A stretch of 20,069 nucleotides of DNA from positions 1 through 20,069 of the IMG/VR virus record IMGVR_UViG_3300025469_000045. One strand, written 5' to 3'. Position 1 is the first letter of the stretch. Every line of letters starts with the position of its first letter. Positions 14,273-20,069 of the stretch are shown one piece after another. The notes beneath the pieces are model-generated. The model ran no database searches, had not been told where the DNA came from, and worked only from the letters and a program-made list of their open reading frames with translations. Made by a program: the position numbers and the translations under genes. This stretch comes from a virus.

Positions 14273-17200
14273 GCTTTCTCAGCAAATCCCCGAAGCTGCC
14301 CGCGACCGCCACGGCCACCACACCGCAGCAGTCGTCCTACAAGGAGGCCGAGCCAGTCGGCATCGGCTTCGGTCGGGAAATGCTCGGCTCGCACTGGCTG
14401 TCCGACGCCTTCAACTGGGTCGAGTCCTACGGCGGGGCGAATCAGGCGAACTGGCAGTTCGCGTCCATCGCGTTTGCACTCTGCGCCGGGCCGATTGATT
14501 TCATCGGAAAGGTCATGGGCAACGGCACCATGATCACCGACCTGAACTACACATTCGGCGCGGAGGAGGACTACCACGACTTCACGATCAACGGCAGCAT
14601 GGCCGGCGGCAAATCGTGGACGATGCGTGTCTACCGCGGCACCGAGACGCAGACCGCGGATTCGGTGCTCGTGGCCGGGACCGGGCAGACTCATCCAGCC
14701 TACCGCGGGCTGGCATATGTCGTGATGAAGAACATCGACTTGGGCCAGGGCTCAACGACGATGATGGACTTTCAGGTCGAGGTAGGCCGGACGCCGCCGA
14801 GTTTCGGAAGCTACACCGGTTATTACCAATGGGAGTTCGGCTGCAACCCATTCGCTGCGATCTATGCGCTGCTGACCGAAACCCGGGGCGGCGGGTGTCT
14901 CGATTCATCCCTGCTCGATGCGGCCCACTGGTCGGCGCAGGCGGCAGCCTTGGAGGCAACCGGCGTGTGCGGGCGCACTGGCTGGCAGACGTTCTGCCAT
15001 CCGTGGTTCACGCAGGGCACGACTCTGTCTGACGTGATCGCGACGATTTGTGCTTACGACAACGCTTACCTTTATGGTGACGGCGGAAAGCTAAAGGTGG
15101 GGTGGTTCCCTGGCGGAAGCGTGCCAGGCAGTCTGCCGACCATCGCGGAAGCTGACCTTGCGCAGAAGCCATCCGGCACCGGCTTTCCTGATTGGTCACA
15201 GGCCGCAACGTCAGTAGCGCTGGTCTACGAGAACGCTTACAACCTCTACGCGGATGGCGCTGCAGTCTATCAAGCGCCGGCCAATCGCGAGACGAACATC
15301 GCTCCGGCGCCCGCGCGCAACAATCGACCGTTCATTCATTCACCTACTCAGGCGGCACAGGTAGCGATGGAGATTGCTGCGGCGTCAAGCACTGACGCCG
15401 GTATGGACCTAGAGGTTCTGAAGTCTCGCGCCATGCAGACTGACGGCGTGACGCCGCTCATGCCTGGAGACCTGTTCAGTTGGAACTATGGTCCGCATGG
15501 TCTGCTGCTTGCCTGTCGCGTGACAGCCCGCAGGGTGCAGGCCGGCAGCGCGAGCGATACCTTGAGCATCATTCGTGAGCGCGGGGTGTTTCCTCAGCCC
15601 TACGTTGGCGCACCTGATTCGCGCGTGCCCTATGCGCCAGTCGCGCCGGTAGACATTGCCGACTCCCGTATTTGGTTTCTACCGTCAGGGTTTGGCGGCG
15701 CCAGGCAGATTGCCGCGCTAGTGGATCGTCCGGCTCCACAGAATATTTCAACCCTTCTGCACTTGAGCGCGACTGGCTCGGCGCCGTGGGAACAGATTTT
15801 AGCTCTGCAAGCTTTTGCCGCCAAGGGCGCGCTCAGCCTTTCGTTGGATGGCGTTGCTACTACGGTGCGCGTCGCTTCTACGTCGCTCGATTGGAATCGC
15901 ATGCAGGCGCAGAGTGCGCTGGCGCAGTCTGATGACACCTTACTGTTACTGATCGACGATGAAGTTGTGTCAGTCGGTTCAATCACCGTTGTTTCAGCGG
16001 GAGTCTATGACCTCAGTATCTTGCGCGGTCGGCAGGGAACGACTGCTGCTTCGCACAGCTCAGCAGCAGTCGCTTGGCTGTTCTACTACGATGAGCTCCA
16101 GACGACCTCGCATAATGAGTTTTATGATGTGCGCACGGCTGGTGTCTACGACTCATCACTTGCGACAAAATATTTTAAGTTTCAGGCCATTTCAGCCGAC
16201 CTTCCGGGTGATCCCAAGCCAGATGATCCCGGCATTTCGTTTGTCTTTCCCGACCTGACGGCAGCCGATGCTTCCGGTGTACGAACTTTCACCGGTTCAA
16301 TCGCTCCGACCGGTGATCTGCGGGTCGGAGATCTGTGGTATCAGACATCGGGCGGTGTTGTTGTTGCTACCTATCGATGGGACGGCTCGGCGTGGGTGGA
16401 TGTCTCCGACTCCAGAATTGCGGCCAATCTTTCGGCTGTTCAAGCCCTCATCGCTGCCGCCAACGCTGACCTCGCTGACATCCTTCAGAACGCACAAGAC
16501 CATGTCGCCGACCTCCGGCATGAACTCGATCAGCGGGCGCAGGCCATTGGCAGCCTCCAGAGCGCCTACCAGGCTGCCGACCTCGCTTATGTCACGGACC
16601 TCGCATGGCTGATCGCCAGTCTGCAGGGCTCAGAGGCGGATATGATTCAGGAGAAGAGCGTCCGGGTTACGAACGACGGATCATTGGCCTCCTCCATCTC
16701 ATCGCTTTCCTCGACGGTCAGCGGAGTATCGGCGGCAATCACCACCGAGCAGGGCACCCGCGCCTCGGCTGATTCCGCGATGGCGAGTAGCATCTCATCG
16801 CTTTCCTCGACGGTCAGCGGCATGTCCGCCAATGTCACCATCCTCGCGGCGGCTTACGTCTCTGGAGGGCAGGCTGTCGCGATGGCGGGATGGAATCTCG
16901 ACGCGAATGGGCACGCGGTCTCGCTCACCCTAATCACTTCCTCCGGGCCAGTCACAGTCAGTTCCTTGGTGTTGGGAGGGTGCGACATTCTTTCGGCTAA
17001 CTTCGTTGCGGGGACATCCGGCTGGCGCATCCGGTACGACGGCAGCGCGGAGTTTCAGAACGTCATAGTGAGGGGCACGCTCAATGCCGATGATATTGTA
17101 GCGGGCACGATCAATGCCGGGCGCCTTCCCTCGGGAATGCTCATCGGGATTGCCCCCGACCCGGTTCTTAATAATCCCGGTTCGCCAAATATCCGAGTTG

Positions 17201-17394
17201 CTGCGCCGGGTAGCCCGCCCGCTGGGTGGGGCGTCCTGTATAGCGTTGGCAGCGGGACTTCGATGTCCGCGACTAGCTTTCCTTTCACGATCACGACCGG
17301 TGGAGTCAACGTGGTGGTGCAGATACAATCCTTCGCTGACGATATGGCTCCGGGCACATGGCAGGCCGTCTCTTGGAACTCCCTCTTTTTATGA
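14269..17394 (+). CDS. Tail-tip attachment protein, J/megatron-like
   Basis: A 1,041-residue tail-tip protein expected to bind the host receptor and close the tail. The ATG at 14269 overlaps the methyltransferase stop; an ATG at 14158 in frame would only add a shadow sequence. Residues about 200-440 match the Phage-tail_3 region (CLDSSLLDAAHW, FTQGTTLSDVIATICAYDNAYLY, then AATSVALVYENAYNLYA). Residues about 555-620 contain LLLIDDEVVSVGS and SILRGRQGTTAASH, a pattern of GTA megatron/J proteins. Residues about 720-850 are coiled coil with a 32-residue duplication, and the end has GWRIRYDGSAEFQNVIVRGTLNADDIVAGTINAG, as in J-type C-termini. The last 70 residues form a beta-rich cap. Receptor specificity cannot be read from the sequence. 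Confidence 0.85.
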   Translation: MSFLSKSPKLPATATATTPQQSSYKEAEPVGIGFGREMLGSHWLSDAFNWVESYGGANQANWQFASIAFALCAGPIDFIGKVMGNGTMITDLNYTFGAEEDYHDFTINGSMAGGKSWTMRVYRGTETQTADSVLVAGTGQTHPAYRGLAYVVMKNIDLGQGSTTMMDFQVEVGRTPPSFGSYTGYYQWEFGCNPFAAIYALLTETRGGGCLDSSLLDAAHWSAQAAALEATGVCGRTGWQTFCHPWFTQGTTLSDVIATICAYDNAYLYGDGGKLKVGWFPGGSVPGSLPTIAEADLAQKPSGTGFPDWSQAATSVALVYENAYNLYADGAAVYQAPANRETNIAPAPARNNRPFIHSPTQAAQVAMEIAAASSTDAGMDLEVLKSRAMQTDGVTPLMPGDLFSWNYGPHGLLLACRVTARRVQAGSASDTLSIIRERGVFPQPYVGAPDSRVPYAPVAPVDIADSRIWFLPSGFGGARQIAALVDRPAPQNISTLLHLSATGSAPWEQILALQAFAAKGALSLSLDGVATTVRVASTSLDWNRMQAQSALAQSDDTLLLLIDDEVVSVGSITVVSAGVYDLSILRGRQGTTAASHSSAAVAWLFYYDELQTTSHNEFYDVRTAGVYDSSLATKYFKFQAISADLPGDPKPDDPGISFVFPDLTAADASGVRTFTGSIAPTGDLRVGDLWYQTSGGVVVATYRWDGSAWVDVSDSRIAANLSAVQALIAAANADLADILQNAQDHVADLRHELDQRAQAIGSLQSAYQAADLAYVTDLAWLIASLQGSEADMIQEKSVRVTNDGSLASSISSLSSTVSGVSAAITTEQGTRASADSAMASSISSLSSTVSGMSANVTILAAAYVSGGQAVAMAGWNLDANGHAVSLTLITSSGPVTVSSLVLGGCDILSANFVAGTSGWRIRYDGSAEFQNVIVRGTLNADDIVAGTINAGRLPSGMLIGIAPDPVLNNPGSPNIRVAAPGSPPAGWGVLYSVGSGTSMSATSFPFTITTGGVNVVVQIQSFADDMAPGTWQAVSWNSLFL
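16695..16724 (+). repeat. 30-bp exact direct repeat, copy 1, in tail-tip gene
   Basis: Identical to 16791-16820, with starts 96 bases apart (32 codons, in frame). It encodes the SISSLSSTVSG part of a coiled-coil shaft. The 30 bases are identical even at silent positions, pointing to a recent duplication or conversion. Confidence 0.85.
16791..16820 (+). repeat. 30-bp exact direct repeat, copy 2, in tail-tip gene
   Basis: Second copy of the repeat at 16695-16724, in the same frame. Recombination between the copies would change the shaft length by 32 residues without breaking the frame. Confidence 0.85.
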
Positions 17395-17666
17395 ACGATA
17401 AGCCCCCCACCAGTCCAATCACCGTCGCCGCTGATGCTGTCGCTGCCGCCAAGAAGGCTCACGAGCAGCACGGCGCCGCCGTCCGTTCGATCACTCGCGA
17501 ATTTCTTCTGCAACGGCAGAAGGCCATTCAGCAGGAGCTTCAGGCTGCTGTGCTGCGGGTCAATGATGCGCAGAAATATCTCACTCGAATGGAGGGCTGT
17601 TTGGCCGATGTGAACGATCTGCTGAAGCACCTCGACGAAACGCCATTACCGGAGCCTAAGAAATGA
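17391..17666 (+). CDS. Small coiled-coil protein after the tail-tip gene
   Basis: A 91-residue protein with start overlapping the tail-tip stop (ATGA at 17391); an in-frame ATG at 17358 lies inside the previous gene and is not preferred. After a Pro-rich N-terminus (DKPPTSPITV) it is a nearly continuous helix of Ala/Gln/Lys/Leu heptads (AAAKKAHEQHGAAVRS, LLQRQKAIQQELQAAVLRVND) with a single Cys, and a KPEP-type end. It may be a chaperone or a trimerising adaptor of the fibre that follows. No catalytic motif is present. Family unknown; the gene is supported by tight coupling on both sides. Confidence 0.6.
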   Translation: MNDKPPTSPITVAADAVAAAKKAHEQHGAAVRSITREFLLQRQKAIQQELQAAVLRVNDAQKYLTRMEGCLADVNDLLKHLDETPLPEPKK

Positions 17667-18892
17667 GCACCTTCCTTCCCCGCAAGCAGCTCAACCCCGA
17701 TTTCGCCCGAATGGCTTTGCTCTCCGGTGATGACTATTCGACCGAGCTATCAAAGCTCGACTCGCTCATCAACTTCTCCCGCGCCAGCGCCGGCACCCGG
17801 TTCAATGCTTCTGGCGTGCTGGAGTCTGTTGCTTCCGGTCAACCCCGTTTCGACTTCGACCCGGCGACGTTGCTACCGCGAGGTCTGCTGATCGAGGAGC
17901 AACGGACGAATTATTTTCTGCAAAGTCAGAACTTCGGCGCATCACCGTGGGTTGCACAGGGGTCTCCGTCGCGCACCGCCGGAGCTGATACCTCAATCGG
18001 CGTACCATTGGATCTCGTTACGGGTGCGGGTTACGGCGACGGCTACTATCAACTATTTCCTAGTAGCACCTTGCCCAACGGTACCGTTATTATCTCGTTC
18101 TTTTTTCGAAAAGGGACCACCGCGCAATCGAAGATTGAATTTTACCAAAATGGCTTGGGGGATATAGGGGTTCTTACTATAACATGGAACGGCAATGTGC
18201 CCTCCTTTACATACTCTGCCGGGGCGATGAATCTCGGCGCTCCGGTCCAGATCAATGCCAACGTCTGGCGGGGTTCTTTTGGTGTCCCTTCCGTTGTCGG
18301 GTCAGCGACCAACGGCATTTATACCTATCCCTCGAATGGGGCGTCGGCAAACATCTACTGGGGGGGCTTTCAGGTTGAGGCAGGTGTAAGCGTCACCTCC
18401 TATATTTCAACCACGACCGCGACCGTCACCCGCGCTGCAGACGTGGCAAGCATCACGTCTCTGGCACCCTGGTTCAATGCGGCCTCCGGGACATGGGCCG
18501 CGGAAGCGGACACGGCCAACCCCATCGGTTCGGCGAGAGCCTTTATTCTTAGCTCGAATGGGGCGACGATGCTTCCCGGTTTGGAATGGGACTCTGACTC
18601 TGGTTATGCGCGCGTAGAATGGTACGACGGAACCCACGATTTCATCCTTTATAGTGCCGGTGTTTGGTCCACCACTCGCAAAATCGCCACAAGCTATGCT
18701 GCTGCTGGTATAAGCTTCAGTGCGCTCGGTGAAGCCATCCAGACGCACGCAAATACAATGACCGCAGCGCCGACTTCCTTTTATTTGGGATGCTATAACG
18801 GAAGCAGTTTGTTCCTGAACGGTCACCTCAAGCGCCTGGCCTACCTGCCGTGGCAGGTTTCATCCGGGCTGCTCCGGGCTCTTTCAACCTGA
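17663..18892 (+). CDS. Tail fibre / receptor-binding-type protein
   Basis: A 409-residue protein beginning with the widespread phage pattern LINFSRASAGTRFNASGVLES followed by PRFDFDPATLLPRGLLIEEQRTNYF, which is often annotated as a head-spike-fibre-type domain. Residues about 80-255 are a beta jelly-roll-like, CBM-type domain (NGTVIISFFFRKGTT, IYWGGFQVEAGVSVTSYI), and residues about 260-405 form a second LamG-like domain (GTWAAEADT, ARVEWYDGTHDFILYSAG) ending in LFLNGHLKRLAYLP. This plan fits a host-glycan-binding fibre tip or decoration. The ATG overlaps the previous stop, with GGAG 8 bases upstream. Specific ligand unknown. Confidence 0.75.
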   Translation: MSTFLPRKQLNPDFARMALLSGDDYSTELSKLDSLINFSRASAGTRFNASGVLESVASGQPRFDFDPATLLPRGLLIEEQRTNYFLQSQNFGASPWVAQGSPSRTAGADTSIGVPLDLVTGAGYGDGYYQLFPSSTLPNGTVIISFFFRKGTTAQSKIEFYQNGLGDIGVLTITWNGNVPSFTYSAGAMNLGAPVQINANVWRGSFGVPSVVGSATNGIYTYPSNGASANIYWGGFQVEAGVSVTSYISTTTATVTRAADVASITSLAPWFNAASGTWAAEADTANPIGSARAFILSSNGATMLPGLEWDSDSGYARVEWYDGTHDFILYSAGVWSTTRKIATSYAAAGISFSALGEAIQTHANTMTAAPTSFYLGCYNGSSLFLNGHLKRLAYLPWQVSSGLLRALST

Positions 18893-18899
18893 TCCTCCC

Positions 18900-19271
18900 A
18901 TGATCGACCTCTATCTCCAAATTGCCTGCCGCGCCGACTGTATCGCCGATCTGGCGGCTCTCGGCTTGGTCATTATCCCGCCAGCTGTGCCCGATGGCCA
19001 GCCTCCGGGTCCCGATTGCATCCCCGTTGCCGGCGTCGCCTTCGACTATATCGGCCCGATGGTGCAAACGCCAGCCGTGCTCGACGCCTCGACGTTCCCG
19101 GCGACCGTCAAGACGCCAGCGGTCTTCTATCCCGGCGAGCGGGCCAACCTGCGGCTCTATGGCCCCGCCGCCGAACCGCAGGCTGCCGCGGTCCGCGCAG
19201 CCTCACCGATGCCGCACGGCACTGCGATAATCAATCCCGCACCTGTCGCGCCTAAGCGAGTTTGGGAGTAA
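18900..19271 (+). CDS. Small unknown protein behind the fibre gene
   Basis: A 123-residue protein, 7 bases after the fibre stop. It starts with MIDLYLQIACRADCIADLAALGL, a helix with two Cys, then a Pro-rich stretch (PPAVPDGQPPGPD), then a beta-type region (VAFDYIGPMVQTP, GERANLRLYGPA) and an Ala/Pro-rich end. I recognise no family. The position suggests a fibre accessory or a small tail-end protein, which is inference. It has no Shine-Dalgarno sequence (CTGATCCTCCC before ATG). GC-rich third positions support coding. The frame opposite is also open but has no such support. Confidence 0.55.
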   Translation: MIDLYLQIACRADCIADLAALGLVIIPPAVPDGQPPGPDCIPVAGVAFDYIGPMVQTPAVLDASTFPATVKTPAVFYPGERANLRLYGPAAEPQAAAVRAASPMPHGTAIINPAPVAPKRVWE

Positions 19272-19302
19272 CCGGCCAAGCCAGCCGGAAAAACATAAAA
19301 TA

Positions 19303-20069
19303 ATGAGTCAACAAAACATTCGCACAGCAATCGCCGAAGGGCGGTTAGCTACGAAAGAAAAGGAACTAAAGGCGGCAAGGAAACAACTAGCTCAGGCAGT
19401 TGGGGCATTGGAGCAGGCGCGTCGAACACGCCGGGCACCACCGATTGCGGTGCCCCATCCTAGACGGAGAAATGGTCACATTGTACGAGTCTGCCTTGGC
19501 GATACGCACGGCGCACAGGTTGAGTTGCCGGCCCTGACAACAGCCCTGGCTGACATCAAGACTCTTGACCCTGATGAAATTATTTTGCTCGGCGATCACG
19601 TCAACTGCGGCGGATTCCTTGCGCAAAATCATGTAATCGGATACGTCGCTGAAACTGCCACCAGCTACGAAGAAGACATCAGCCGGGCCAATAGCTTTCT
19701 CGATGCACTACAGAAGGCTGCGCCTCGCGCTCGGATTGAGTATCTTGAGGGAAACCATGAGCGCCGCGTTGAACGCTGGTGCGTCACGGAAACACTGCAG
19801 AACGGAAGAGACGCGGAACTGCTGCGCCGCGCGCTCGCGCCTGAGTTCCTTTTGCGGTTGCGCCAGCGCGGTATTCCGTACCGCCGACTGGCTGAGTTCC
19901 ACGATGGGCTTCCGGTGCCGGGTGTTATCAGGCGGGGGAAGTGCTTTTTCTTTCACGGTTTCTCGGTCGCTAAACACGCTACAGCCGTAACCCAACAGGC
20001 CATTGCGGGAAACTGTGTATTCGGACACACGCACCGGCACCAAGCCGATGTAGTGCGTCGCGTGTCAGC
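19303..20069 (+). CDS. Calcineurin-like metallophosphoesterase (3' end outside window)
   Basis: The first 255 residues of a metal-dependent phosphoesterase; the frame is open at the right edge. The ATG at 19303 follows the previous stop by 31 bases. All family motifs are visible: Gly66-Asp67-Thr-His69-Gly (GDxHG), Gly97-Asp98-His (second metal Asp), Gly150-Asn151-His152-Glu153 (GNHE), His218 in FFHGF, and Gly241-His242-Thr-His244 (GHTH), so an active di-metal centre is likely. Residues about 8-45 are a Lys/Gln-rich coiled coil in front of the catalytic domain. Phage members of this family (for example lambda PP) hydrolyse phosphoproteins, nucleotides or other phosphoesters; the substrate here is unknown. 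It lies after the fibre genes and could mark the start of another module. Confidence 0.85.
   Translation, partial: MSQQNIRTAIAEGRLATKEKELKAARKQLAQAVGALEQARRTRRAPPIAVPHPRRRNGHIVRVCLGDTHGAQVELPALTTALADIKTLDPDEIILLGDHVNCGGFLAQNHVIGYVAETATSYEEDISRANSFLDALQKAAPRARIEYLEGNHERRVERWCVTETLQNGRDAELLRRALAPEFLLRLRQRGIPYRRLAEFHDGLPVPGVIRRGKCFFFHGFSVAKHATAVTQQAIAGNCVFGHTHRHQADVVRRVS

Noticed and set aside
17663-18892. A diversity-generating retroelement variable region in the fibre gene
   Set aside because: No reverse transcriptase, template repeat or matching second copy was seen in the window.
19272-19302. Inverted repeat CCGGC...GCCGG followed by A-rich bases, as a terminator
   Set aside because: Only a 5-bp stem, and followed by A, not T, on the + strand; on the minus strand the T-run would precede the stem, so neither strand makes an intrinsic terminator.

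Overview
The window is a continuous stretch of the late structural region of a tailed double-stranded DNA bacteriophage or prophage with a siphovirus-like plan. Every supportable gene is on the + strand. Most neighbours overlap by 4 bases (ATGA or GTGA) or lie a few bases apart, so the region reads as one long translationally coupled late operon. No tRNA, rRNA, CRISPR array, insertion sequence, integrase, attachment site or convincing promoter is visible, and no stretch without a gene reaches 100 bases. Both edge genes are cut by the window: a lambda-type portal on the left and a metallophosphoesterase on the right. The host cannot be named. The DNA is GC-rich, and many uncoupled starts lack a Shine-Dalgarno sequence, which hints at a bacterial group with weak SD dependence, but this is only suggestive.

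Head and neck (1-5663): the lambda gpB-like portal C-terminus; a 748-residue polyprotein that joins a Mu gpI-like protease, a coiled-coil scaffold and an HK97-fold-type major capsid protein; a strong hairpin; a small head-completion protein; a fibre-like protein with a Sec signal peptide; and two probable neck or tail-completion proteins.

Membrane cassette (5660-6769): four consecutive small proteins with predicted membrane segments (two holin-like, two with one TM segment followed by a coiled coil) sit between neck and tail genes. This looks like a lysis-related cassette without an endolysin in the window.

Tail (6810-17394): major tail protein; a LamG-like surface-domain protein; a tail assembly chaperone with a well-preserved -1 frame extension, probably a gpG/gpGT-type frameshift; tape measure; a large protein that ends in a DUF2163/BR0599-type hub domain; a 120-residue unknown; an NlpC/P60 tail peptidase; a small beta-class DNA methyltransferase; and a J/megatron-like tail-tip protein. 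The order hub - NlpC/P60 - megatron is that of gene transfer agents and many siphophages, but here the unknown gene and the methyltransferase are interposed.

Tail-fibre end (17391-20069): a small coiled-coil protein, a fibre or receptor-binding-type protein, a small unknown, and a calcineurin-like metallophosphoesterase that runs off the edge.

The points most worth a second look are the protease-scaffold-capsid fusion, the signal-peptide fibre in the head module, the chaperone frameshift whose second frame runs up to the tape measure with only a stop codon between, and the methyltransferase locked into the tail operon.
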